DNA of 20,864 bases from JBBQYA01 sp038209155 (GTDB lineage: Bacteria; Bacteroidota; Bacteroidia; Sphingobacteriales; Sphingobacteriaceae): NCBI GenBank assembly GCA_038209155.1, contig JBBQYA010000053.1, positions 1 to 20,864 of the forward strand, written 5' to 3'. The notes beneath the pieces were generated by a model. That model worked only from the letters and a program-made list of their open reading frames with translations, had not been told where the DNA came from and searched no databases. How positions within the stretch are numbered: the stretch's first letter is position 1; every line of letters begins with the position of its first letter. Below are positions 8,177 to 17,378 of this stretch, piece after piece. The translations under genes were made by a program, and so were the position numbers.

Positions 8177-9332
8177 GAAAGTGTTAATTTTTTCACATGA
8201 ATTTTATCCAAAAATTGGTGGAATTAGCTCTTATCTTGAAGAGCTTTTAAAAGGGCTTTCTAAGCAAAAAGCTCAAATAACATTATTAACTTGGGCTTAT
8301 CGAACAAGGTTTATTCGATTTGATTTCGATCAAAAATTAAGTGTAGATGATGTAATAAAAATTAAAAGAATTTTTAATGTCTTTCATTACTATCTAGCAT
8401 ATTTCCAATATTTTCTCTTCAATAAAAACAAATTAGAAAAGTATGATGCTATTTTGTTGGCAGATACAACTTCTGTAAAATTCGCAATGTATTTTTTTTC
8501 AGAAAGTTTAAGAAAAAAGACAACTATCGTATTTCATGGTGGAGAATTGAAAAATTTTTATCATAATGTAAAAGGAGTAAAACGCAAATTTTCATTTAGA
8601 TCCAAATTCGTTGAGTTATTAAATGAAATAAAATTGATCGTAACTGTAAGTGAATTCCACAGAAATGAATTTATTAAGGAATTTCCTGAGCTAAATAATA
8701 AAATTATAAAAATATACCATGGAATAAATCAATCAGAATTCAAGCCTATTACTTTGGATCGGAAGCTAGTTTTAAGAAAACATTTACATTTAGATCCGCA
8801 AAATTTGGTTATGATTTCAGCATCCAGACTGGTTAAAAATAAAGGTCAAATCGAGTTGATAAATTTTTTCGCTAGATTAATTAAATTAAAACCTGATTGT
8901 ACATTAATTATTGCTGGCGATGGTCCTGAGAAAATTCAATTAGTTAAGCTGGCAAATAACTTAGGTATTTCAAATAAAATTAAATTTACTGATGGTTTAT
9001 CTAGATTGGATTTAATAAAATATTTAAACGCCTCAGATGTATTTGTTCAATTATCTACTTTGCCAGAAACTTTTGGAATGGTATACATAGAAGCTGCATT
9101 ATTACAATTACCTGCAATAGGAATCAGCGTTGGAGGTGTATCTGAGGCTATTGAGGATGGTAAATCGGGATATTTAATTCAAGAAAATGATTATGATTCT
9201 TTTAGAAATTGTTTGTTTAAAGTCTTACAAGACAAAGAAAACGAAATGGGGAAATATGCAAGAGAACGAGCAGAATTAATTTTTAATAATGAAAGAATGG
9301 CAAATGAAACACTCAATTATCTCATTAAATAA
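8166..9332 (+). CDS. Glycosyltransferase family 4, last gene of glycan cluster
   Basis: A 388-residue GT-B enzyme with an intact retaining-GT4 active site. The N-terminal loop is SHEFYPKIGGISSYLEEL (10-27), with the glycine pair that contacts the nucleotide sugar. VFHGGEL and TVSEFHRNEF lie mid-protein. The second domain begins MISASRLVKNKGQ, the classic GT4 strand with the R/K donor-phosphate residues, and the E-x7-E motif is E301 and E309 in PETFGMVYIEA. It overlaps the previous gene by 11 bases. The gene ends at 9332, overlapping the convergent C25 gene by 16 bases, and no intrinsic terminator is visible between them. Donor sugar is unknown. Confidence 0.92.
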   Translation: MENKKVLIFSHEFYPKIGGISSYLEELLKGLSKQKAQITLLTWAYRTRFIRFDFDQKLSVDDVIKIKRIFNVFHYYLAYFQYFLFNKNKLEKYDAILLADTTSVKFAMYFFSESLRKKTTIVFHGGELKNFYHNVKGVKRKFSFRSKFVELLNEIKLIVTVSEFHRNEFIKEFPELNNKIIKIYHGINQSEFKPITLDRKLVLRKHLHLDPQNLVMISASRLVKNKGQIELINFFARLIKLKPDCTLIIAGDGPEKIQLVKLANNLGISNKIKFTDGLSRLDLIKYLNASDVFVQLSTLPETFGMVYIEAALLQLPAIGISVGGVSEAIEDGKSGYLIQENDYDSFRNCLFKVLQDKENEMGKYARERAELIFNNERMANETLNYLIK

Positions 9333-12300
9333 ATTTTTCCGATATCCTTTTTGAAGAATTTATCACCTGCTGTTTTCCTTTCTTTTATCGAGTTAAAATT
9401 GATCCTAGAACTTACATTGTAAAAATATACTCCATTTGCTAGTTTATCACCAAACTGATCTGTTCCATCCCAAGTAAAATCTGAAATATTATTTCCTATT
9501 CTTAAAATTCCCAATTCTGCTTTGTTTATTTCTCTAACAATTTTTCCAGTAACAGTCATAATCTGAATTTTCAAATCATCTGGAATTTCGCTTCCTGTGA
9601 TAGTAAATACAAATTTCATTTTAGTACTGAACGGATTTGGATAGGGGTAAAAATTACTAATGCTGGATTCATTTATTATTTCGAAATTCACTTCATAATC
9701 TTTACTCGATATTTGATTTCCACTTACATCTCTGTTTTTTACTTTCAATGTATAAATACCATCTACAGAAAATGTAGGTCTAAATTCTACATTTGCTTCA
9801 TTCTTTTTGCTTGAGGTACTTGCTGGAATAAAATTAATTGTTGGGTTGTTTTTATAATTTATTTTAGTAAAATCTGCAGCATTAGGTTCTTTTATAAACA
9901 TTTCGATACTACTCGTATCGTTCATTTTTAAAAAATTATTTTCATCAAGAGATGAAATACTAATAAATGGATTTGGTGAAACGATCTCATTGTTTAATAA
10001 CTTTTTACCATCGAAAAATACGTTTAATAAAGGTGTAATTTGATCAATTCCTACTTGAGTTGTTTTTTGTATAAAATTATTATATCCCGCAAAATCCTTT
10101 TTATTAATCGGGACCGCAGAAATATTTATTTTGTTATTTCCAGGATAATTTTCACTCGGTATCTTCTGTTCGTAAAAATACTTTTCATTGATACCTATTG
10201 ATCCTATTTTTTTATTGTCAATAGCATAAACTTGATTGCTTTCGTCAGTAAGGTTTAATTGAATTAAAACACTATCGGTCGGTGTATTTCCAAGATTTTG
10301 ATAGGCAACTTTAACTTTAATGGTGTCTCCCTGACTTATGTTTTCATTATAAAACACAAAATCTTGATCTGGATTAAATGAGCCTTCAGGATAACCTGTA
10401 AATTCAAATTTTGTCGAATTAATTATAGGCATTGATCTCAGTTCAATATCTCTACAATAGATCCATAATTTTAAATATGGATAAATATTCGCATCTATAT
10501 TGGCTAATGATTTCTGCAAATTTTGTGTCGTATCTATTAATTTCACCTCCACTCCATCATCTCGAATCCCAATTACACCCATCCAGACAGAATCTTTCCC
10601 ACTTTTGGTAACTGTTAATTGTGCATTCTGCCAAGATATGGCAGGCCCAATTCTTTCTGAATAAATACTACCTCTATCTGTCACTGATTTTTGTTTTACT
10701 TCTACATCAATTTCAGTAACTGTATCAGTAAGATATTCTATTGCAGAACCAATACTTGAACCCTTTTTACCAAATAATGCATAGCCACTTTGTTTTGCTA
10801 AAGTACGTATACTACCACTTCCAACAGATTCAAATGCTTGATATACAGACTCTGGGAAGGAAGGTGCATCCAAATTGGTTCCATTAAAAGCATAAACATA
10901 ATACCCATTAGGAATAGAGTTAACATAAAACAACATTGAATCTCTAATAATAGGATCTCTCAAATCAAAGTAAAAACATCCACTAAATTTATTATTTGTG
11001 GTTGTATTATTTGATAATGGACTATACTGACTAGGATAAGTAAACCGTTTAAATGAAACTGGATCTAGTGCTAAAAGGAAAATTCCATTCCAAGTAGCGT
11101 TGTTTATAAATACTGGTCTCGATCCATTTATTCTTAAGCCTTTAATATTTAATGTGTTTGCAGAACCAAAATCTCCAGTTGTAAGAACACTTATATCTTC
11201 AAAATTATCAACAAATTTAAATTCGTTTTTGCTTGAATCAATTTCAATGTTTAAAAAATTTGCATTAGATAATTGCTCAAATCTTGATTGAGACCAACCA
11301 TTTGCGTTTTTGTTTTTATAAGTAAATTGGCTTCGTTCCCAGTTTCCACCTTCATTGATAGGAACATCAATTTTAGCTCTCCAGAAATAAACTTGATTCT
11401 CAACGGGTTTAAAACCAGGATAATAGATTACAGTGCTTTTGGAACTAATAGGTCCAAATCTTTTAATTCCAGCACTGTTAAACGTATTGGCAGTATCTAT
11501 TTCTATTAAATAATTGGTTTGTCCAATGAATAAATTATTTGATTGAACAATCAATTTTAATGTATCCTCAAATGCGATTGCGTTTTTTCTTGGGTACAAT
11601 AAATTAATACCGTTAGCAGGTACAATTACAGTTTTAGATATTTTATTATTTAATTCATTGGACTCAGAAAATTTATTCTCTGCATCTACAAAAATTTCAA
11701 AAGTATTTGATCCTTTTGTTTTTAAATCATTAGATTTAATTACATAATAAATTGTGTCTTTAAAATATACTGGAGCATATTTCCTGATTCCTAAATCTAT
11801 TGGAGTTGTGCTTCCTTCCAAAGTTCTTTTGATTCCTATAGAGATAGAATCTGGGCCTGCTTTTCCTAAATTCTGAACTGCTATGGCTAAATAAAAAGAA
11901 TCACTTGTGGCAGAGAAATTTTCCGGAGTTATAAAAACCTGTGATGCACTTACTGAATAATCTGGTAAAGCCGGACTGTAGAATTTCAGAGCAGGATCAC
12001 CTTGAAAAAAATACTGGCGTGCATGTATAGAAACAGATTTATTTGTTTCTTGACCTACTGCAAAATCTTTTAAATTTTGTTTAATAATTTTACCAATAGG
12101 TTCTCCATACATGTTTTTGAAGCTATTTTTATAAAATTTATCTGCTAAATTATTTAGATAATTTGAATAGCCTAAATCAGAAGAGCCCAACCAAGCAATA
12201 GCTCCTTTAGAGGGTGTTAATAAATAATCTTCGCCAAGAGATCTAACAATCGTATTTGGATTTCCTACTGAACAACCATTCATTAAATAAACTCCGTATT

Positions 12301-14281
12301 TACCTGTATTGTTTAATTCAGATGGTTTTCCAAAATCTACTGCAACTCCTGATCCTGATCCATGTCCGAAATAACTAAATAAAGAAATTCCTTCATTTGC
12401 TTTGTTTATTAAAGCCTGTTTTAAATCTATCGTTACAGGTTCATTTACTTTCTTATCAAAATCTCCCACTTTACCACCAAAAAAATCTTTCTCTACTATT
12501 TTTTCATAATTAGCATTAAAATTCCGGAAAGTTTGATACTCACTTTCTGTAGCCCCACCTGTCAAATGGATTAATCTTTTTCTCCATTCTTCGTCTCCAA
12601 GACTTTCATACGTTTTTAATTTATCTAAATACGTAATTACATCTGCATTATCTTTCGCAGCAATTCTTCCTGTCGCTAGAGCTGGTTCTAGAGAAATTGT
12701 TCCTATTCCAGTTGTATATAGATTATCAGATGGAGGAATTCCTAACGATGGAACTAAATCTAAATCGAAGTCAATAGCTGCTCGATTAAGACCAGTCCTG
12801 TGTTGTTCTCCTTTACCCAAAAGCAACAGAAATTCTGGCTTTACAGGGGCATTAGCTATCATATCGGAAACAAATCGTCGAATTGCCATCGGATGATGTT
12901 TACCGGCTGTGTAAATAGTATACAAATCTTCTGAATAAACCAAAAGTGTATTTAAACCTTGTAATTCTCGATAGCTTTCATATTGTTCTGCACCTGATTT
13001 TAATTTTTTAGAAGAAACAATTAAAAATGTATTATCCGAATTTGCAACATCAATTAATGGAATATTTACTAAGGATATAGAAGGATTGTTAAAAAAAGAA
13101 CTATCTACAATTAATAATTCTCTATTAATTCCAATACCTGGTAAATTTACGTCCAGAGTAGTACCATTTTGAGTAGCTGGAATTCTATAATTCTTGCTTA
13201 AATCATAAAGAAACGAATTGTTTCCAGTAAAATCTGTAAACTGAAAATGGCTAAATCCAGAAATAGGATTTGTAGAAAATTTAAATAAAAAGGAATTTGA
13301 ATTAATAGAAAAACCTCTAGTGTAGGTAATTTTTGCTACAGCCAGAGAATTTTTATCTGTTGGAACATTTAAATCATTGACAACAGAAATATTGAAATCA
13401 GTAAAATTATTTCCAATTTCTGATGGAGTTAAATTAAACTTAGTTCTTATTGTTTTATATCCATAATAAGAATAATCTGCTTTTGGAACAAAATTTAAAC
13501 CGTCAGCGCTGACGTCTATTTTTAAATGGTGATTTTTGTTGCCGCCTGAGGGTAATGCAGCATTACTTCTGCTTAATGTTATAAATTCCATAAATGGAAT
13601 AATTCCGGTGTTCACAAAATTTCTACTAATAACTCTACTTCTTATGGATGAAATATCTGTATTATTAGTTTTCCCAAAAATTGTACTTACAAATCCTTCT
13701 CCATCGGTGTATTCAGACAAGGTCGAATTTACATTATCTATACTTTCACCCTGAAAATAATCATCTGTGAAAAAAGAAACTTCTTCATGCGGAAAATTTA
13801 TTTCTGGTGGAGTTGAAAAGTCTGTATTTAAGTATGATTGAAATCTTTTTCCATTAATACCTGAATTAGATATGGTTAAATAGTAATAAGATGTATCGTT
13901 ATACAAACTATAATAAGGATTCACTTGGAATGAAGTGTCTTTTGCACCAAATGCAAGTTCTGTATAAAGTGATTGATCTAATTTAGCATCGTTTTTTCTA
14001 CCATAAAATTCTAAATAATTAAAGATATTTCCATTGAGCCCAACTAAATGTATAGCCTGTTCTTTACCATTCAAAAATAATTGAATATTGGAAGGATTTA
14101 TGGTTGAAAGTGGAACCCCAGCATTAACTAAAGTAGAAAAAGGCAAATGATTGATTCCATTTCTATTTACTTTAATAACGAAGTATTGTTGGCCGGCTAC
14201 AATCCATTCTTTGCCGAAAGGCTGAGAAAAACTACTAAAGAAAAATAAAATGAAGGCAAGTAGAAGTAAAATTTTACGCAT
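9317..14281 (-). CDS. Large gingipain-family (C25) protein of the type IX system, PorU2-like
   Basis: A 1654-residue exported protein. Order of parts: signal peptide 1-19 (RK, then a Leu/Phe core, cut likely before Q20); N-terminal domain about 20-415 beginning FGKEWIVAGQQYFVIKV; Peptidase C25 domain about 417-765 with His640 in FGHGSGSG and Cys670 in MNGCSVGNP, 30 residues apart as expected for the gingipain His/Cys pair; a CARDB-like beta domain from about 772; a fibronectin-like part from about 889; an ILEI-like domain near 1110-1190 (GYYVYAFNG, ALFGKKGSS); a second CARDB-like repeat near 1298; an Ig-like part near 1420; and a type IX C-terminal domain from about 1543 (YPYPNPFS, then WDGTDQFGDKLANGVYFY). 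PorU, the sortase that removes this C-terminal domain from cargo, is about 1150 residues; the longer layout here matches proteins annotated PorU2. Sortase, adhesin or protease activity cannot be decided from sequence. Confidence 0.88.
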   Translation of the reverse strand: MRKILLLLAFILFFFSSFSQPFGKEWIVAGQQYFVIKVNRNGINHLPFSTLVNAGVPLSTINPSNIQLFLNGKEQAIHLVGLNGNIFNYLEFYGRKNDAKLDQSLYTELAFGAKDTSFQVNPYYSLYNDTSYYYLTISNSGINGKRFQSYLNTDFSTPPEINFPHEEVSFFTDDYFQGESIDNVNSTLSEYTDGEGFVSTIFGKTNNTDISSIRSRVISRNFVNTGIIPFMEFITLSRSNAALPSGGNKNHHLKIDVSADGLNFVPKADYSYYGYKTIRTKFNLTPSEIGNNFTDFNISVVNDLNVPTDKNSLAVAKITYTRGFSINSNSFLFKFSTNPISGFSHFQFTDFTGNNSFLYDLSKNYRIPATQNGTTLDVNLPGIGINRELLIVDSSFFNNPSISLVNIPLIDVANSDNTFLIVSSKKLKSGAEQYESYRELQGLNTLLVYSEDLYTIYTAGKHHPMAIRRFVSDMIANAPVKPEFLLLLGKGEQHRTGLNRAAIDFDLDLVPSLGIPPSDNLYTTGIGTISLEPALATGRIAAKDNADVITYLDKLKTYESLGDEEWRKRLIHLTGGATESEYQTFRNFNANYEKIVEKDFFGGKVGDFDKKVNEPVTIDLKQALINKANEGISLFSYFGHGSGSGVAVDFGKPSELNNTGKYGVYLMNGCSVGNPNTIVRSLGEDYLLTPSKGAIAWLGSSDLGYSNYLNNLADKFYKNSFKNMYGEPIGKIIKQNLKDFAVGQETNKSVSIHARQYFFQGDPALKFYSPALPDYSVSASQVFITPENFSATSDSFYLAIAVQNLGKAGPDSISIGIKRTLEGSTTPIDLGIRKYAPVYFKDTIYYVIKSNDLKTKGSNTFEIFVDAENKFSESNELNNKISKTVIVPANGINLLYPRKNAIAFEDTLKLIVQSNNLFIGQTNYLIEIDTANTFNSAGIKRFGPISSKSTVIYYPGFKPVENQVYFWRAKIDVPINEGGNWERSQFTYKNKNANGWSQSRFEQLSNANFLNIEIDSSKNEFKFVDNFEDISVLTTGDFGSANTLNIKGLRINGSRPVFINNATWNGIFLLALDPVSFKRFTYPSQYSPLSNNTTTNNKFSGCFYFDLRDPIIRDSMLFYVNSIPNGYYVYAFNGTNLDAPSFPESVYQAFESVGSGSIRTLAKQSGYALFGKKGSSIGSAIEYLTDTVTEIDVEVKQKSVTDRGSIYSERIGPAISWQNAQLTVTKSGKDSVWMGVIGIRDDGVEVKLIDTTQNLQKSLANIDANIYPYLKLWIYCRDIELRSMPIINSTKFEFTGYPEGSFNPDQDFVFYNENISQGDTIKVKVAYQNLGNTPTDSVLIQLNLTDESNQVYAIDNKKIGSIGINEKYFYEQKIPSENYPGNNKINISAVPINKKDFAGYNNFIQKTTQVGIDQITPLLNVFFDGKKLLNNEIVSPNPFISISSLDENNFLKMNDTSSIEMFIKEPNAADFTKINYKNNPTINFIPASTSSKKNEANVEFRPTFSVDGIYTLKVKNRDVSGNQISSKDYEVNFEIINESSISNFYPYPNPFSTKMKFVFTITGSEIPDDLKIQIMTVTGKIVREINKAELGILRIGNNISDFTWDGTDQFGDKLANGVYFYNVSSRINFNSIKERKTAGDKFFKKDIGKIYLMR

Positions 14282-14298
14282 TTAGGAATAAAGAAAAT

Positions 14299-14306
14299 CA
14301 AAAATA
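14299..14306 (-). promoter_or_regulatory. Putative -7 element of the C25 (PorU2-like) gene
   Basis: On the minus strand 14306-14299 reads TATTTTTG, an exact TAnnTTTG match, 17 bases before the ATG at 14281. No good -33 TTTG is found 19-20 bases upstream, and the region is T-rich, so a chance match is possible. Confidence 0.4.
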
Positions 14307-14402
14307 GGATAATCTACGAACCTTTTACCTAAATTAAAGTGATATGGTTGCGTAATTAATTAAACATACTAACACTTCGTTTTATTATGAGCCAAACCTT
14401 TC

Positions 14403-14410
14403 TACTTTTG
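14403..14410 (+). promoter_or_regulatory. Putative -7 element of purL
   Basis: TACTTTTG is an exact match to the Bacteroidota -7 consensus TAnnTTTG and ends 17 bases before the purL ATG, the same short-leader geometry as at the glutamine synthetase gene. The -33 region near 14376-14389 (TTCG, TTTTATTATG) is a poor match. No purine riboswitch or PurR-like palindrome is evident in the 146-base gap between the divergent genes. Confidence 0.5.
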
Positions 14411-14427
14411 TCTAAATTTTAAATAAA

Positions 14428-16647
14428 ATGGCAGATCAGGAAAAGGTAAATGTTGAAACCGCAAAACAATTGGGTTTATTGGAAACTGAATTCGTCCAGA
14501 TCATAGAAATTCTTGGTCGAATACCCAATTTTACAGAACTCAGTATTTTCTCTGTAATGTGGTCTGAGCATTGTTCGTATAAAAATTCCATCACTTGGCT
14601 CAAAACTTTACCCAAAGATTCTAAGCGAATGTTGGCAAAAGCTGGTGAAGAAAACGCAGGAATGGTTGATATTGGAGATAATTTAGCCTGTGTTTTCAAA
14701 ATAGAATCTCATAACCATCCATCAGCTTTAGAACCCTATCAAGGAGCAGCAACAGGTGTTGGAGGTATCAATCGAGATATTTTCACGATGGGAGCAAGGC
14801 CAATTGCTCAATTAAATTCTTTACGATTTGGAAATCCTTCTAATCCTAAAACACAATGGCTGGTGAAAGGTGTGGTAAAAGGAATTGGAGATTATGGAAA
14901 TGCTTTTGGTATTCCAACAGTGGGAGGAGAAGTGTTTTTTGATGAATGTTATACTGTAAATCCTTTGGTAAATGCCATGTCTGCGGGAATTGTTGAAAAT
15001 GGAAAAACGGTTTCTGCAACTAGTTATGGTGTTGGAAATCCAGTTTTTATTGTTGGTTCTGCTACTGGAAAAGATGGAATTCATGGTGCTGCCTTTGCAT
15101 CAAAAGATATTACAGAAAATTCAATTGATGATTTGCCTGCAGTGCAAGTTGGAGATCCTTTTCAAGAAAAACTACTTTTAGAAGCTACTTTAGAATTAAT
15201 AGAAACAGGAGCAATCATTGGAATGCAAGACATGGGAGCAGCTGGAATTATTTGCTCCAATTCAGAAATGTCTGCAAAAGGAGAACATGGAATGAAAATT
15301 TATTTAGATAAAGTTCCTATGCGTCAAGCAAATATGGTTCCTTTTGAGATTTTATTATCCGAATCTCAAGAGCGCATGTTGATAGTGGTAGAAAAAGGAA
15401 AAGAGCATTTAATTTATAAGGTTTTTGAAAAATGGGATTTAAATTGTGCTGAAATAGGAGTGGTAACAGACACAAAAAGATTAGAGTATTACATGAATGG
15501 AGAATTGGTGGCAGATGTGCCAGCAGATGATTTAGTTTTAGGAGGAGGAGCACCCATTTATGAAAGAGAATATTCAGAACCTGCATATTTTCAAGAGAAT
15601 AAAAAATTCAAAATTGAGCAGGTTCCTGAACCAAAAGATTTAAAAGAAATTGCAAATTTTTTAACCAAACATCCAAATATTGCATCCAAAAAATGGATTA
15701 CTAAACAGTATGATTCTATGGTTGGAACGGTAAATTTGTCTTCCAATCATCCCTCTGATGCTGCTGTTATTGCTATTAAGCAAAATAATAAGGCATTGGC
15801 ATTAACAATAGATTGCAATGCAAGATATGTTTATGCAGATCCAGAAACTGGAACTTCTATAGCTGTGGCCGAAGCTGCAAGAAATATAATTTGTGCTGGT
15901 GGCGAGCCATTGGCAGTAACCAATTGTCTTAATTTTGGAAATCCATACAAACCAGAAGTTTATTGGCAATTTGTGGGAGCCATAAAAGGAATGGGAAAAG
16001 CATGTTTGGCTTTTGATACTCCAGTAACTGGTGGAAACGTAAGTTTCTATAATCAATCCACAGATGATGGACCAGTTTTTCCAACTCCAACTATTGGAAT
16101 GTTGGGCTTGCTTGAAGACAGAAAAACGTTCATGACTTTAGATTTTAAATCTAAAGGAGATTTGATTTATCTGATTGGAAAATCGGTTAATGACATTTCT
16201 TGTTCCGAATATTTATATTCTTATCATCAAATAAAAAAATCTCCAGCACCCTATTTCAATATGGACACCGAGTTATTAGTTCAAAAAACAATGAGTGAAT
16301 TAATTATAGATCAATTAGTTCAATCAGCTCATGATGTATCTGATGGCGGATTGTTTATTACGCTTTTAGAATCTGCAATGCCTAGAAATCTTGGTTTTGA
16401 AATTCAATCTGATTCATCAGTAAGAAAAGATGCTTTCCTATTTGGAGAGTCTCAAAGCAGGATTGTAATTTCAATTTCAGCATCCAATAAAGAAAATGTT
16501 GAGCAAAAATTTAAGGAAATGAAATGTGAGTTTTCTTTTTTAGGAATGGTCATCGAATCTAAATTAATGATAGATAAAGAAGAATTTGGAGAAACTAAAA
16601 CTTTAGCACATTCTTATAATACTGCATTAAACGAATTTTTTAATTAA
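14428..16647 (+). CDS. purL: Phosphoribosylformylglycinamidine synthase, small-type PurL subunit
   Basis: Fourth step of de novo purine synthesis: ATP-dependent conversion of FGAR to FGAM in the cytoplasm. At 739 residues it is the short PurL, which lacks a glutaminase domain and needs PurQ and PurS as partners; neither is in this window. Motifs: WSEHCSYKNS (45-54) with catalytic His48, KIESHNHPSA (91-100), PYQGAATGVGG (103-113), QDMGAAGI around residues 268-275, and a second-half copy of the fold with VTGGNVSFYNQ and HDVSDGGLF. The duplicated AIRS-like domains are complete and no frameshift is seen. Start ATG 14428 lies 17 bases after a -7 box. A methyltransferase gene follows 8 bases after the stop and is probably co-transcribed. 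Confidence 0.97.
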   Translation: MADQEKVNVETAKQLGLLETEFVQIIEILGRIPNFTELSIFSVMWSEHCSYKNSITWLKTLPKDSKRMLAKAGEENAGMVDIGDNLACVFKIESHNHPSALEPYQGAATGVGGINRDIFTMGARPIAQLNSLRFGNPSNPKTQWLVKGVVKGIGDYGNAFGIPTVGGEVFFDECYTVNPLVNAMSAGIVENGKTVSATSYGVGNPVFIVGSATGKDGIHGAAFASKDITENSIDDLPAVQVGDPFQEKLLLEATLELIETGAIIGMQDMGAAGIICSNSEMSAKGEHGMKIYLDKVPMRQANMVPFEILLSESQERMLIVVEKGKEHLIYKVFEKWDLNCAEIGVVTDTKRLEYYMNGELVADVPADDLVLGGGAPIYEREYSEPAYFQENKKFKIEQVPEPKDLKEIANFLTKHPNIASKKWITKQYDSMVGTVNLSSNHPSDAAVIAIKQNNKALALTIDCNARYVYADPETGTSIAVAEAARNIICAGGEPLAVTNCLNFGNPYKPEVYWQFVGAIKGMGKACLAFDTPVTGGNVSFYNQSTDDGPVFPTPTIGMLGLLEDRKTFMTLDFKSKGDLIYLIGKSVNDISCSEYLYSYHQIKKSPAPYFNMDTELLVQKTMSELIIDQLVQSAHDVSDGGLFITLLESAMPRNLGFEIQSDSSVRKDAFLFGESQSRIVISISASNKENVEQKFKEMKCEFSFLGMVIESKLMIDKEEFGETKTLAHSYNTALNEFFN

Positions 16648-16655
16648 GCCATAAA

Positions 16656-17372
16656 TTGGCAAATACATTTTTTCAGTTCAAACAATTTAGAATAGAACAA
16701 AATCAATGTGCTATGAAAGTGGGTACAGATGGGGTTTTGTTGGGTTTATTGACTGATCCTTCCGCTTCAAAAACCATTCTAGACATTGGCACCGGAACCG
16801 GATTGCTTGCATTGATGCTTGCCCAGAAATCTGACGCTCAAATTGATGCGATAGAAATAGATGAAAAAGCTGCAATTCAAGCAAAAAATAATTTCCAAAA
16901 ATCAGGCTGGAAAGATCGATTAAATTTATTTTGGACTTCCTTAAAAGATTTTGAAAAGGAAAAAAAATCAATAAATGAGTATGATTTAATTATTTGTAAC
17001 CCACCTTTTTTCAAAAACTCACTAAATAATCCAAAAATTGAACGAAATATTGCACGTCAAACGGATGGAACTTTTAGTAAAGAATTATTTGAATTTGCTT
17101 CTAAATTTTTGTGTGAAAAAGGAAAACTTAGTATAATTATTCCATTTGCAAATCTAAAAGAATATGATGATTTAGGAAAAAATTCAAGCTTAAGTGTTTG
17201 TAAACAGATAGTTATAAAATCATTTTATGATTCAGATCCGATTAGGGTAATTCTTTTATTTGGTAAAAAAATGGAAAAGTCTACCAAGTCAAATTTCACT
17301 ATTTACGACAAAAACAGAATATACAGTCTCCAATTTAAAACAGAAGCCAAAGAATATTTCTTAAATTTTTAA
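16656..17372 (+). CDS. trmN6: tRNA1(Val) A37 N6-methyltransferase (TrmN6/YfiC-like)
   Basis: SAM-dependent N6-adenine methyltransferase predicted to modify A37 of tRNA1(Val). The start is a TTG at 16656: it gives MANTFFQFKQFRIEQNQCAM, which matches the family N-terminus, whereas starting at the internal ATG for Met20 would remove it. Signature features are KVGTDGVLLG (21-30), the SAM-binding DIGTGTG (43-49), acidic IEIDE (66-70) contacting the SAM ribose, and the catalytic NPPF (115-118) in LIICNPPFFKNS. Length, 238 residues, is normal. It starts 8 bases after purL. The family (NPPF-type small-molecule/tRNA MTase) is certain; the exact tRNA target is transferred from the E. coli homologue. 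Confidence 0.85.
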   Translation: MANTFFQFKQFRIEQNQCAMKVGTDGVLLGLLTDPSASKTILDIGTGTGLLALMLAQKSDAQIDAIEIDEKAAIQAKNNFQKSGWKDRLNLFWTSLKDFEKEKKSINEYDLIICNPPFFKNSLNNPKIERNIARQTDGTFSKELFEFASKFLCEKGKLSIIIPFANLKEYDDLGKNSSLSVCKQIVIKSFYDSDPIRVILLFGKKMEKSTKSNFTIYDKNRIYSLQFKTEAKEYFLNF

Positions 17373-17378
17373 AATTAC

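Noticed and set aside
11100..13754. Plus-strand frames of 63-73 codons inside the C25 gene region
   Set aside because: Antisense shadows of the long beta-rich protein; no start context or recognisable motif.
14282..14427. Purine riboswitch or PurR-like operator before purL
   Set aside because: The expected leader is about 15 bases and contains no aptamer-like conserved core or palindrome.
14436..16056. Short frames on both strands within purL
   Set aside because: purL covers this region with continuous family motifs; the other frames are by-products of its codon use.
16711..16971. Minus-strand frame of 86 codons within trmN6
   Set aside because: It overlaps the SAM-binding DIGTGTG region of a clear methyltransferase; its peptide has no motif.
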